Shown: positions 1 to 9,443, counted from the first letter of the stretch. The stretch: 64,000 nt of DNA from Odiellus spinosus (GCA_963920705.1 OY987225.1:4064162-4128161); one strand, 5' to 3'. Notes: generated from the sequence alone by a model not told the origin. Program-made: numbers and translations.

Positions 1-1212
1 TGTTTCCTTTTGCAATTTCGACAAGGTTTGTTACACTCGTGTTTTTCGCCGCATTCTAAACCGCACTCAATACACCGTTTAAAAGTTTCACAAACATTAT
101 TCGATTCGTGTAAATTAAAACAGACTATCCCTTTAAAGTATCTACTACATTTTCTGCAACGGATTAGTTTCACTAATGGCAGCTCGTGAAAGACGTTAGC
201 CTTACATCTATGGCATATTGAACGCTTCCCGCACGCATGACCTCGTTTCAGACGCGCGCTTGTAAATATTTTTAGACAGAGGGGGGCAGTAAGCTCTACC
301 CCCTTTAAGGTAATGCAAATCTTTAAGCACGTGGACGTGTTGATTCAAAGAGACCAAAAATATTTGTTTCTCTCGAAACGGACCAATGAAATACGGCTCT
401 AAATTTTCTAACTTATGTACAATAATCTCATAATCGGTTAAATAATTTTGGAATTTTTGTACGCTGGCCATAGTTACGGCACCGGGTTCTATATTAGCTT
501 TTCGAAACAATGATAAAGCTTCTTCTTTTTGCAAAGGTTTAGAGCCGTTTTTCAATAGTCTATAATATTGATTTTGTTTTTCGCTAAGTTTATATAGTTT
601 ATCTTTCCGTTTCGCTAGCCTTATATCAGCTAGGAAAATTCCGATAGCTAAACCCCTCCCGAAGCAAAGATCATCATCATTCTCCAAGAATATGTAATTG
701 GGGTTTTATTTTAAAAACGCATCCAAAGCGACTATTTTTCGGGCCGCTAAAGATCTTTGACGCCCCCCAATTTGAACATCGCATTGGAGAAGAATAATAT
801 CAAAGACGAGAGAGGCGTACAGATTGAACTTTTTGCTACTCTGCGCAATTCTACTTATTGAATGTAGAACCCGTTCGGCCGTTAAGTCATTTACGTTCAT
901 AAATTTTAAATTTGCAGTGTTATCTAATTCATCCGATCTCATTACGAACCTAACCATGTTATAATCACTATGTTGATTCAAAAGCTCGTACAACAAAGAA
1001 TTAATTATATTGACCAACGTGTTGTGAAATTCAGTTAATTTAATTTCGTTTAAATTCTTAAAATTAACTTTAGCTTCGATTTGTCTACAGCCGTACTTTC
1101 TCGATTTTTTGTCCAATAGTTTATCGATTGAGAAAAAACGTTTAGGATCCCGATTTAAAGTTAAATCTAAAGCCGCCTCCTCCTCGTCCCCGCTAGGCTC
1201 GGTATCGCTCAT
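1..1212 (-). pseudogene. Type B DNA polymerase, N-terminal part (Polinton A)
   Basis: This would be the replicative, protein-primed polymerase of the element. The part begins at ATG 1212 with an acidic stretch, followed by a region (about residues 25-165) that matches the N-terminal region of Polinton B's PolB. Next comes an LCFGRGLAIGI segment corresponding to LCLPRALSVAI in B; this segment recurs upstream of many Polinton polymerases and its role is unclear. Bases 1-200 encode a run of CxxC and CxxxxH pairs like the zinc-knuckle stretch at 26260-26590 in B. The exonuclease and palm domains would lie beyond the left edge. A TATA-like and TCAGT pair sits just upstream of the ATG. It is a fossil part and is not treated as one intact gene. 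Confidence 0.8.
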
Positions 1213-1222
1213 ACCGACAGAC

Positions 1223-1254
1223 TGAAGAGAAATTCCCCAATCACCTTAATAAAA
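1223..1254 (-). promoter_or_regulatory. Likely PolB promoter of Polinton A (TATA-like plus TCAGT initiator)
   Basis: On the minus strand a TTTTATTAAG box starts at 1254 and a TCAGT initiator has its A at 1223, 31 nt downstream. The PolB ATG follows at 1212. The spacing is right for an arthropod RNA polymerase II core promoter, and the same layout precedes PolB of Polinton B. Confidence 0.45.
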
Positions 1255-1420
1255 GGCGAACTTCTAGCGGCTTTAAACCGGTAAATCTAATGACGGAGCT
1301 CTTATTCCAGTTTTCGTAGATAAAATTTAAAGAATCTTCTTTAGAATATGAAACATCCGCTACTTTAATGGATAAAAGATTATAGATATAAACCGTATTG
1401 CCTTTCGCGTATTTAGTAAA

Positions 1421-1648
1421 TTAGTGAAAATCATACGAGAATTTAAAAGCAGTCGTTATAAAATCGTTACTCTGAATATAAGAAAAGTTAATCCCCGGAG
1501 GTTTTGGATCACGATCTAATAGACACCATCCATCACCGACATTTAAATGGGGCGTATGTTGAAATTTATATTTACTCTTTAAATCATTAATTTTTCCGGT
1601 ATAAACAACGCAATTAGTTGCTAGAAAAAAGAGACTGGGCGGATCCAT
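1421..1648 (-). CDS. Small hypothetical protein of Polinton A (75 aa)
   Basis: This is an open frame of 75 codons between PolB and the 1713-2144 gene, in the same direction as its neighbours. The N-terminus (residues 5-17) is mildly hydrophobic and the rest is polar; I see no domain. The stretch 1213-1420 to its left, upstream of PolB, shows no other gene. The function is unknown and it may be an incidental ORF. Confidence 0.3.
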   Translation of the reverse strand: MDPPSLFFLATNCVVYTGKINDLKSKYKFQHTPHLNVGDGWCLLDRDPKPPGINFSYIQSNDFITTAFKFSYDFH

Positions 1649-1712
1649 ATTTAATACACAAAAAAAAAGTTAACTAACCTGATTATGGTTTTTTCAAATA
1701 AAAAATCAATAC

Positions 1713-2144
1713 TTAGTTTTTCTTCACACGCTTGATCGGTGGGACGATAACCTTTTCGGGATTCTCCCTCATCTCCCGGGCGATTCGGCTGACCAACGTG
1801 TTGATCAATTTGGACTCCTGGGAATCCTCGTCGGCGACGAACTTCAATCGTATCGAACTTTGCTCCCAGATTTGAGACGCTGAGACATCTTTTATATCAG
1901 AATAATTGTAAATTTGAATATCGAAATAGACCTGGCCCTTGGTCGCTGGTAGTTTGATCGTATACGTCGAGTTATCGCTTTTCACGTCGAATCTAGGAAT
2001 GATTCCTCCCTGCTTGTCGATTGTACACTCCTCGATCATTGATTGGATATGGCTTTCTAGTTCAGCTTTCCAGTCTTCAACTTCAGAGAGATCCGGTAGA
2101 GTGTTGATAAAGTCCATTTTTCGTTTATTCGAGCTGCCGGCCAT
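1713..2144 (-). CDS. Hypothetical protein of Polinton A (about 143 aa)
   Basis: The open frame extends upstream to 2405, but the ATG at 2144 is preferred: its context is gccATGg and a TATATAAG box lies about 44 nt upstream at 2188, inside the longer frame. The protein is charged and ends in a lysine-rich tail (IKRVKKN). It has alternating beta-like segments (FDVKSDNSTYTIKLP, VYFDIQIYNY) and a C-terminal helix, but no recognised domain. It lies between PolB and the membrane zinc protein. I do not recognise the family; a virus-specific role is inferred only from its position. Confidence 0.5.
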   Translation of the reverse strand: MAGSSNKRKMDFINTLPDLSEVEDWKAELESHIQSMIEECTIDKQGGIIPRFDVKSDNSTYTIKLPATKGQVYFDIQIYNYSDIKDVSASQIWEQSSIRLKFVADEDSQESKLINTLVSRIAREMRENPEKVIVPPIKRVKKN

Positions 2145-2180
2145 GGCGAGAGTTGTGATATTTTCGACTAAAAATTTCGG

Positions 2181-2188
2181 CTTATATA
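2181..2188 (-). promoter_or_regulatory. TATA box of the 1713-2144 gene
   Basis: TATATAAG on the minus strand, about 44 nt before the preferred ATG at 2144. It is the main reason for choosing that start over 2405. Confidence 0.4.
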
Positions 2189-2887
2189 TCACCTGATATA
2201 GGTATTTTTGACGAAAAAAAATAGAGGCCCACTGGTCTGTTCGGATTTTTAAGTTGGCTAGTTGGAAAAGTTTGATATGTAGGTCACATCTTAAAACCCA
2301 ACCTACGAGGATTTTTCTGTCTTTTTTAGATGAAGTCAAATTTTTTTCAAATAAGCGAGGATCTATTTTATGGTCGGTATATATTACAAACCGAATGTTG
2401 ATCATTCATAAATATTCAAAATCGGAAATTCATAAATGCCAAAATTTCCACGAAGCCTCTTATATACTCGGGTATATATGCCATTCTAAAAACCGCTGTA
2501 GGAGTTATCAACACGGCATTGATAAAGATTCTCTACGAATTACGGTCGACGTTAATAATTAAAAACAAGACTTTAATCAAATCCAGAAGATGTAACGGTT
2601 ATTTAATGAACATCGCCAAATTAATGGAGATATTACAAATAATCATCTGGCTAGGAGATACCCATTGTTGTAACTACGCGTCTCAACAAGACGGACAGTT
2701 TTTACGCCCGCAAGTGGACGCCTTAAAAAAAGCATGGTTTTATAATCCGAGTGGAAAAGTGTTTTCAAGTGATTCTGTGTATCAAAAAGAATGACGAAAT
2801 TTATAACCGTATATGAAATAAAAACAATTTTTTTTTTTCACAATCAATTTTTTATTGTATCAAATTTATTTAACATACTATTTCAGA

Positions 2888-3175
2888 CTATCGTTTAGCC
2901 CTTCGAATGATGTAACCATAACACCGACGGCATCGATTGTTCAAAGACGAACTGTTGCAGATCTCCCAAATATACGGCATAATTAGTAGCAATCCGAGAA
3001 TATGATAAGTAGACTCGAAGATGTATAGCGCATCTCGATTGTAAATTGATCTAATTATACCAATCGGTAAGGCAATAGGCGTGATAAATACTCGGGCAAA
3101 AGATTTCCAATGTCTTAGGCAATAAGAATCGTGATAAACGAAACGTTTCCATCGACCACACTGACAAGGCTCCAA
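2888..3175 (-). CDS. Small membrane zinc-binding protein (Polinton A copy)
   Basis: A 95-residue protein. The N-terminus has CQCGRWKRFVYHDSYCLRH, a Cys/His patch. Two hydrophobic stretches follow (about residues 27-46 and 55-72), then a C-terminal CRRCYG knuckle. The layout CxC...R.F.HDSY.LRH, two membrane segments and CxxC recurs at 20962-21291 and more loosely at 15149-15532 in Polinton B, so it is a conserved Polinton gene family and not a chance ORF. A membrane protein whose two zinc knuckles may meet on one face is plausible. The function is unknown. The frame looks whole. Confidence 0.65.
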   Translation of the reverse strand: MEPCQCGRWKRFVYHDSYCLRHWKSFARVFITPIALPIGIIRSIYNRDALYIFESTYHILGLLLIMPYIWEICNSSSLNNRCRRCYGYIIRRAKR

Positions 3176-3356
3176 CGAGACGCGACCAGTTTATTCGTCC
3201 ATTTTTAACCGTATGATTCGCTTTCAAATACTACAATGAAACACACTATCTACCCCTGGCGTGTAAAAGTAAAAGAGGCCTCATACATTGATGAATTATT
3301 GAAAGGTTTACAATGATAAGCGGGGGTTTCATATATATGTCTTTGACCTTTAACCT

Positions 3357-3482
3357 TTAACCTTTGACATAACCCTTTGGTGTCTTAATAAACAGGTTTT
3401 CACTCCTGAAGGGGGCTTCTTTACTACTACTTACGTGGGGGTATTCATAGAAAGACAAGAAGCGCAGACGTTCGTTGTCCAT
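3357..3482 (-). pseudogene. IAP (BIR domain) N-terminal remnant, Polinton A
   Basis: Starting at ATG 3482 the peptide MDNERLRFLSFYEYPHVSSSK closely matches the beginning of the BIR gene in fragment C (MDSTRMRYVSFFEYPHIRVS at 54035). Only the start of the domain is present, and no zinc-binding CxxC/H/C core follows. The flanking DNA at 3480-3700 also matches 54040-54240, and gene X lies immediately upstream in both places. It is therefore a fossil of the same X-IAP arrangement. Confidence 0.55.
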
Positions 3483-3703
3483 AGCTGCTGGCGACCGAAT
3501 GAATTGAAGAATGGGAGACTTATAGTATTTAAGGATCGACTTATTTTGGTGGAAATAAAGGGCTAGTGAAGTAATATCAAAAACCCTAAAAGTCACGAAT
3601 GGTAGACTTTTAGTATTTAGTATAGGCTTATTTTTTTTGGTAAATAAAGGGAACGTGAAATAGATTCAAAACATTTAATGATGACAAAATAATAATAAAA
3701 AAT

Positions 3704-4239
3704 TCAAAACAAAATAATAAAATACAAAAAATGTGGGCAGCCGGCCAGAAACCGGGCGTTAGCCCAAGCTCGCTCCGTGGCGCAAGGCCGGGAAGTGGTG
3801 GTCAACCCGTGGGGGTGTCCGCACCGTAGGGACACGTCCTCGACGGTCGGACGCGGACATAGCAACCCGTTCAGGTCCCCGACGGGCCTGTTCAAGTAGT
3901 CCTCGAGGAGGTCCGCTTTTTCGGGACCGGTGGTCCACAGTGATGAAGCCCCGCTGGTGGCCCTGCTGAAGAGGGTCTCCGACCTCGCCGGGTCGACGTC
4001 ACCCCCTCAAACGCCAGCCCGTGTATTTTTCGGGTAATGTACCGGTTGGTACTGGCGATGGCGGGGGGCAGGTACTTGGCCTCGTAGGGAGAGGCGAACG
4101 TCCACGAGACGAGGACGGGCATCGGGGCGACGGTGGCAACGGCCAACTCCTTTATGACCAGGTCGGGTCCCCGGCCGAAACAGCGGGTCTTGTTGCGGCC
4201 GTTGAGATATTCCATTTCCATGATTGCAGCGGTGGTCAT
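3704..4239 (-). pseudogene. Gene X, GC-rich conserved gene of unknown function (Polinton A copy)
   Basis: It begins at ATG 4239 (MTTAAIMEMEYL), 80-90 nt after a TATATAAA box. The base composition is far more GC-rich than the surrounding element. The first part reads GPDLVIKELAVATV...W.F.SPYEAKYLPPAIASTNRYIT. The second part has GPEKADLLEDYLNRPVGDLNGLLCP followed by a spaced C..H...CATERAWANARFLA pattern. This GPEK / P.GDL..L.CP / C.H / CA..A series resembles, from memory, a scattered group of uncharacterised invertebrate proteins; that is inference. A second copy in fragment C is split by the Gypsy element (54290-54446 plus 60844-61180). Its sharing between virus-derived segments suggests a viral accessory gene. 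It is a fossil with about one break. Confidence 0.5.
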
Positions 4240-4317
4240 CTTAGTGTTGGTTGGTCGGTTGGTTGGTTGGTTGTTGGATTTCGAGAATCTTGTGATTTTT
4301 AGAGTGAAGAGTTCTAG

Positions 4318-4325
4318 TTTATATA
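4318..4325 (-). promoter_or_regulatory. TATA box of gene X
   Basis: TATATAAA on the minus strand. Between it and the ATG at 4239 lies a leader containing several ggtt repeats (4245-4275). Confidence 0.4.
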
Positions 4326-4370
4326 CCCTTTTTTTTAAATAAATGGGGAAGGGTTCAACACGTTAGGAGC

Positions 4371-4800
4371 TTAGAGGTGACGTCTTTTGAAAAGGCTCGA
4401 AATAAGTTTGTCATTACGTTCGGGATTACGGGAAAACCTCTTTACAAAAGAGCGTGTTCCATTCTTCCTTGATCGATGAAGCAGGTATAGAATACGGTAT
4501 TTCCCGCACACTGAACTTGATAGAGATTGGAAACGACGTCTATGTAGGTACGCGATATTGAGTTTCGTTTGACAAATCGGGCAATGGGGCGTATGAAATT
4601 CGGACCGAACGCTAGTCAATAAAAATAATCCGCGTGGCCTCGCTTGTCAAAATAAATCGCTATCCAGTGCGTCCCGGGCTTTTCGCTATTATCGAAATTC
4701 ACAACATATACGAAGCCGGGTAGCTGTCAATCTGTGCAGGTAGTGTATCGCTAGAAAAAAAACTTTAAAACTAGGGACGTTTCTCAAACAATGTCTTATC
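4371..4800 (-). pseudogene. Adenain-like cysteine protease (Polinton A)
   Basis: The family matures virion proteins of adenoviruses and Polintons. The minus strand at about 4650-4710 encodes VNFDNSEKPGTHWIAIYFD, the catalytic-histidine HW motif that adenovirus-type proteases place before a short beta hairpin; compare LHWMGVYVD in Polinton B at 15544-16023. A later Cys-containing stretch (QVQCAG) is a possible match to the catalytic-cysteine region. It lies directly downstream of the capsid gene, as expected for a maturation enzyme. It is a fossil with a few breaks. Confidence 0.55.
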
Positions 4801-4815
4801 TGGGGGCGTTCATAA

Positions 4816-6104
4816 TTATACTGTGATGGTCACTGCGCGGTTCTTGTCAATCTGTAACAAAGCTTGAAATTCTGAAAATACGACACAACTAACTGTGTTG
4901 GCTGTCACCTGATCAAAACCTAACTCCAGGCGGAGTTGTCCATGTTGCGTAGCGCTCCAGTGCGTAGAGTCACTCGCGCTGGAATCGATTGAAAGGTCAA
5001 AGGCGTAGATACTGTACCCCCCGCCGTAATCTTCGAGGGTGACCCCTAACCCTTTGTCACTATAGTGCGTATCTGCACCTGAGAAAAAGGTATAGTATTC
5101 ACGCGCGAAAAGTTTTTTCCCAAAACAGGGTTTTAGCGGACGAGCGGGGATTTGATCGGAGTTTATAAATAATGAAATGTAGTTTAATCCAAAACTCGCA
5201 AAATTGAAAGAGTTGTTTTCGAGGTCACCCGTCTGTCCCCGATGGTTAACCAATGCGACGATCACTCTCTCGGGAAGAACCCCTCGATAAAGATTTTCAA
5301 TAGAGGTGTTTAGGAGGTGGGGGCGATGGTAAATATCTTTGTTTCCGTGCGGGTATAAGGGTATTGCGCTGGCTTCGCTGTCAAAGCTCGTTCGTGAGCT
5401 AGTAAGATTTTTGGCGCCACCTATACTTTAGGAACATAAAGTACGGCTTCCAGAATCTGGGATTTATACCCCCCACCGCCGGTTGGTTTTTTCCCTAATA
5501 AACAAAAACTAGGCTTGCTTTTGTGTAATTTTAATTTAAGGGGTACGCCATTTAGAAGGTGTTTGGAGATATTGAAAAAGTCTAAATATAGCGCTCCGAA
5601 CATTTCAAATTCTATCGACTTAGCGGTAGCCTGACGTCGTTTTAAATGACCTTGGTTGTCTGTCAGGGAATCCATATGTGCGCTAGTATCTTTAAAATAA
5701 TCGCCGTTTGTAGGTGGGAAATAGTGGCGTCACCTCCGTATGTAGTAAGAGCGGAAATTAGTGAAATTGTACGCGTAATGGTTCGCAGAGGGGGTAACTA
5801 GACAATCGCCAACGTAAAGATCAATACGTTTAAATTGCGAATGTAGAAAATTATTAACAGGGGCAACGTTATCAGCATCTGTGAGGACTGTATCGTCGTT
5901 GTTTGTGATTTTATTTCTAGCATATAGCATGACAAGTGACGTATCAATATATTCGTCGTTATTGGCCGAGATTTCAAATTCTATAGGCTGATCCCCTTTG
6001 AGCGAAGTTAGGGGTTGATACGTTACAGTTTTAATGCGCTCGATAGAAGTTTGAATTGGAGCGACCGTGAATAAATCTAACGCTGAATTGACGATTTCAC
6101 CCAT
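4816..6104 (-). pseudogene. Major capsid protein, double jelly roll (Polinton A)
   Basis: Three stretches correspond in order to the whole-looking MCP of Polinton B (17886-19196). The N-terminal part starts MGEIVNSALDLFTVAPIQTS and contains GDQPIEFEISANNDEYIDTS, matching GGPIEFFVPGTPEHYVDLS in B. A central LDFFNISKHLLNGVPLKLKL matches LDICKMNKFLLNNVDVKFIF. The C-terminal part has HGQLRLELGF near its end, matching HGSLRLTMKF. This protein would form the icosahedral shell. It is a fossil with about two or three breaks. Confidence 0.85.
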
Positions 6105-6107
6105 TTT

Positions 6108-6572
6108 TTATCTTGAAAATATGTCGCGAACCGTCTTGAATGGGAGTTGACGTTTAACTGAACTAGTTCGCCGTTTGCCGCTTCGTTTTATAGTTTTCTT
6201 ACGCTTTTTTGCTGTTCTTTTAGCAGTTTTTCTTTTTTTAGGGGGTTTCCCGGATCCGTACTGTTTTCTAACTTCGTCTAAGGTTTCGGTACCGCGCCGC
6301 TTGACGGCGTCTTTCAGGTTTTGACCGCTCATGACGTCACTAAAAACGCGTGTGCCAGTCCCTAATAACTTTTTTCCTACAAATTTTGCTCCGTTATAAA
6401 GGATAGGGGCAATATAACGTCTAAAACGGGCCAAAATATTTCCAATACCGTGCCCCCGTTGGTAGGCTCGCCCGATATACACGGGTCCCGCGCCTCTACC
6501 CGTTTGGCTGTCTGCTTGCGCCAAGTAGTACTGACTGTAGCAGCACTTTTCCAAGCTAGCCGTGCGACGCAT
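6108..6572 (-). CDS. Basic core/minor virion protein (Polinton A)
   Basis: A 154-residue protein. Residues 25-100 carry a glycine-rich, hydrophobic segment (GRGAGPVYIGRAYQRGHGIG...RFRRYIAPILYNGAKFVGKKLLG) and residues 105-150 are extremely Lys/Arg-rich. The same two-part layout occurs in Polinton B at 19258-19640 (GFRGPVFQRGNGLGSIFKSLVRFITPIIKPAAKALG plus a basic tail). A DNA-condensing or membrane-active minor virion role, as for adenoviral pX/pVI-type proteins, is inferred from composition and position. It overlaps the penton gene by 17 nt and is followed closely by MCP. The frame looks whole. Confidence 0.7.
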   Translation of the reverse strand: MRRTASLEKCCYSQYYLAQADSQTGRGAGPVYIGRAYQRGHGIGNILARFRRYIAPILYNGAKFVGKKLLGTGTRVFSDVMSGQNLKDAVKRRGTETLDEVRKQYGSGKPPKKRKTAKRTAKKRKKTIKRSGKRRTSSVKRQLPFKTVRDIFSR

Positions 6573-7326
6573 GCCTCAAGTGTACCACACACGACAGGGT
6601 TCCGTACTGAAATGGCGCAAGTTCGCCGAGATGATCTCTTATATGGATGGATATACTATCAAGGTAGTTTTTGGCCAAGGGCAAATAATAGGGCGAAACA
6701 AAGGTCTTTACTACGGAATTCCCGTAATTGGTGTTTTCCACGGGAATAATACGTAAAAGAGGAACTAAGGAATCACCAACTATTACGTTATCTACAATAT
6801 CTGTATAGATGTATAATTGTGAAGGTATATGGTAGTCAATACGCGCTTGTTTTTCAGCTCGACCGTGTACGTGTTCAGAATCCTCGTAGCCCAAGATATC
6901 GGCAATACCTCGCGGTACGGCTAAAATAGGTTCGATCGAAGCTTCTTCGTCAGTCTTTAGTTTGATATAACCAGTTGTAGCGTCGTGGTGAAAGCACGCG
7001 AAATTCGTACGACAAATATCACCTTCGTTGATGACACGTAATAAATGGTCAATCGACTGATAATGACCCTCGGGGACCTCGGCCAGCCGAAGTTTCGCCA
7101 CGTTATCTTGGGAGGTTAGAGTACGCCGGGCGGCCATTACTTCTTTGAAGGTGTTCTTTTTCACGTTGAAAAAGCTAGACGTGTAGATTAGCTCTACCAA
7201 GGCGCATTCCCACGCTCCCTCGGGGGTTATGGGGTTGGGGAGTTTAGTGACGTATGACGCCATGGTGTTGTTCGGAAAAAGGTCCATTGACGTATCACTT
7301 GGGAGGGTTAGGTAAAGGTCCGACAT
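6556..7326 (-). CDS. Penton / minor capsid protein (Polinton A)
   Basis: A 256-residue protein beginning MSDLYLTLPSDTSMDLFPNN, followed by TMASYVTKLPNPITPEGAWEC. This is the signature start of the Polinton minor capsid (penton) family, and Polinton B has FYLTLPSNASMTQYPKN.TKTSYTTQLP. The C-terminus SISIHIRDHLGELAPFQYGTLSCVVHLR matches the family's single jelly-roll end (VDIEIATDSGSKIPFKLGKTVTTLHFRRR in B). It is shorter than B's 420 residues, so the middle of the family may be reduced. It overlaps both integrase (32 nt) and core (17 nt), typical of a compact viral operon. Confidence 0.85.
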   Translation of the reverse strand: MSDLYLTLPSDTSMDLFPNNTMASYVTKLPNPITPEGAWECALVELIYTSSFFNVKKNTFKEVMAARRTLTSQDNVAKLRLAEVPEGHYQSIDHLLRVINEGDICRTNFACFHHDATTGYIKLKTDEEASIEPILAVPRGIADILGYEDSEHVHGRAEKQARIDYHIPSQLYIYTDIVDNVIVGDSLVPLLRIIPVENTNYGNSVVKTFVSPYYLPLAKNYLDSISIHIRDHLGELAPFQYGTLSCVVHLRHASHG

Positions 7327-8340
7327 TTTCGCTACTAGCCCAACAATTCTGATCTTTAGGCAGGTCTACAAACGAAACGAAATATTCCACCTTCCCTTTA
7401 TGTTTTCTTTTCTTGAGTATTTCGTCTATACTGTACAGTTCAGGCTTCTTACACCTAATGAGCTGGAACGCGTAAAAGAGGCCCTTTATATCTTGGCCAT
7501 TGTAGTCTTGAAGCCTATACAAATGTGGGGTTTTGTTTTCTAATACCCCAGTTATTTGAAATACCTCGGTTGAGAAATTGGCTTCAAAGCCTTTAGCGAA
7601 AACCGAGCGAAGTTTGCTAATTCGAACATGATCCCCAGTTTTAAATTTGGCGGGTTTGACTTTAAGTTTGCTATTATCACCGTATATGTTACGATATACT
7701 TGTAAAATGTTTCCGATAGTGACTTGATCCGGAGCCATCTTAATCGCCGAATGTTTAGCCCCATTACAGGCCGCGATTAGCGTTGGTAGAAAATCCACGT
7801 ATCGACGGGTGTTGTTATGAGTGAAATAGCGAAACATTCTCTGTTTGATGGTGCGGTTCAGCCTTTCGATAAAAGGGGCGTGATTCGGCTCAGACACCAT
7901 AGCGGTAAATTTAATCTTACGTTTCTTTAGTAAGGCTTGCACTTTAGAATTTAAAAATTCCTTGCCGCTGTCACTAAAGATTGTGCGCGGCAGGATATAG
8001 CCGAAAATTTCGGTCAAAGCTCTGACAACCTCATCGGCAGTTTTTCTTTTTAAAGTGATGCTGTAGGCTTTTCGCGAGAAACAGTCGATCCCCATTAATA
8101 AATATTTGTACCCGTCATTGTATTTTGCTAGTGACTGCATATCGGCCAAGTCTATTTCAAACCTATCGGCAATATTGACACTGGAATTTTACGACATTTA
8201 AATTTCTTTCTAGCCTTAACGTGAAGCGTATAAGCTTCAGAACCTTCCAGAAATTCTTTCACATTCTCCCTCGAAATACCCTTATCTTTAACTGGCTGGT
8301 ATAAGGATTCGAAGCCGGGTTACTTTTGTCAAAATAAATT
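7295..8340 (-). pseudogene. Retroviral-like integrase with chromodomain (Polinton A)
   Basis: The core catalytic domain shows FSDSGKEFLNS (second Asp) and PNHAPFIERLNRTIKQRMFRYFT (Glu), with the first Asp in the MADMQSLAKYNDGY region. An SH3-like barrel follows (VGDHVRISK-type: KTGDHVRISKLRSVFAKGFEANFSTEVFQI). Its end, YSIDEILKKRKHKGKVEYFVSFVDLPKDQNCWASSENV, is a chromodomain that would bind methylated histones and guide insertion. Bases 8150-8340 encode an N-terminal zinc-binding-like region in other frames. Polinton B's integrase lacks the chromodomain. It is a fossil with one or two breaks. Confidence 0.85.
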
Positions 8341-8344
8341 CCTT

Positions 8345-9088
8345 CTAGGGTGTTAATTTGGTCGTCTTGAACGTGAGCCATTGTTGGGGAGGTGGGTTTT
8401 TACTTGGTAGACCGAGACGTTTTCTAATGGGATTTACAGTTTTTCTTGTAGCATTTACAACCTGTTTTTTCCCTTTACGTAATCTTAATTTTAAGGGCGT
8501 AGAACGGCTTGGTGTGGTGTAAGGTAATGGTCGTAGGGGTGTGACTACGGTCGAGTGTTTCGGTAAAAACGTCTTGAAAAAAGGTTCGAATTCGCACCAG
8601 CCTACGGGCTGAGTTGTAACGTTTTTACCCTCGCTAAGCTTAATAGTACGAAAAATTAATTCGCTGATATCAGAATAATTAGTGGCGTGACCATCTATGA
8701 CGATATTGCCGTTAATTGGAGACCACGAAACTCTATTGTCGCTTTCTGTCAAATGATCGAAAATTTTACGCGCAACCCCTCTATATTTGAGCGGAAATAA
8801 ATTTAGCCAGCGCTCATAGGGCAGCTTACTAATTTCTTTCTTCGTTATATTTTGGGTCCTTTGTAAAATTTGACTATATTGTATCCACTTTGTTCGAGCG
8901 TCTAATTCGCGATCATCTAATATATTTCGCATTTCACCATCGAGGGTATTTAATACAGCTTTTTCTTTCGGAACGGCCCCTCCTTCCGATGAGACGGAAT
9001 TTTCTACGGGGATGGACCCGCTAACATTCACGGCATTTAGGGGGGCGCTTGGTATAGGAACCAGATGCATTTTAACGAATTGTTTCAT
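8345..9088 (-). CDS. Conserved Polinton protein of unknown function (Polinton A)
   Basis: A 247-residue protein. The N-terminal third includes LDGEMRNILDDRELDARTKWIQYSQILQRTQ, which matches LDREIKRILKMNMSPENKLRHYLTTLQQFL in Polinton B (14436-14651). This helical D.E...IL......K...Y...L pattern is widespread in invertebrate Polintons, always near the ATPase and the hydrophobic-tail protein. The C-terminus is basic and proline-rich (RKGKKQVVNATRKTVNPIRKR). The function is unknown; a virion or scaffold role is inferred. It overlaps the end of the upstream small protein. Confidence 0.65.
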   Translation of the reverse strand: MKQFVKMHLVPIPSAPLNAVNVSGSIPVENSVSSEGGAVPKEKAVLNTLDGEMRNILDDRELDARTKWIQYSQILQRTQNITKKEISKLPYERWLNLFPLKYRGVARKIFDHLTESDNRVSWSPINGNIVIDGHATNYSDISELIFRTIKLSEGKNVTTQPVGWCEFEPFFKTFLPKHSTVVTPLRPLPYTTPSRSTPLKLRLRKGKKQVVNATRKTVNPIRKRLGLPSKNPPPQQWLTFKTTKLTP

Positions 9089-9443
9089 TTTCCTACGAGA
9101 CTACCAATAATCGAGGCTGCTATCGGAAGTAGTACCGAGAAGAAACCGCTACCTTTCTGGGTAATTAACAGATGTTTCTTTTTGCGCCAATTTAGACGTC
9201 GATCGCCAATCTGCCGTAGATTTTTCTTATGTCTGGCTAATTGTAAGGTATTTTTAGGGCTTAAATTTAGATTACCGAGGCGTTTAAAGCTACCTCGCTC
9301 AACGCCTCGATCAATTCTTTGGGAGCTGATTTTAATATACTGACCCTCTGACTCCGCTTAACACGACCCAAGGCAGATATAAGGTCCACGTTACGTTTCG
9401 CAAGACTCGAGCAAGGTTTCGTTGTTCGCGCTCGGGGGGCCAT
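9074..9443 (-). pseudogene. Small basic protein with hydrophobic tail (Polinton A)
   Basis: The minus strand encodes SAPKELIEALSEVALN, a K/R-rich centre (ARHKKNLRQIGDRRLNWRKKK) and a hydrophobic tail (GFFSVLLPIAASIIGSLVG). This is a very common Polinton/adintovirus small protein, and the copy in B at 13946-14439 ends GGLLPGLIGALVPTLISTISSLV. The amphipathic or hydrophobic tail suggests a membrane-active virion peptide by analogy with adenovirus minor proteins (inference). It is a fossil with at least one break. Confidence 0.6.

Noticed and set aside
2254-2794. Plus-strand frames opposite and beside the 1713-2144 gene
   Set aside because: No ATG context, motif or homologue; the frame at 2519-2794 starts mid-stretch. 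An AATAAA at 2816 is not enough support.
9065-9343. 92-codon plus-strand frame
   Set aside because: It is the antisense of the small basic protein of Polinton A, which has clear family similarity on minus.
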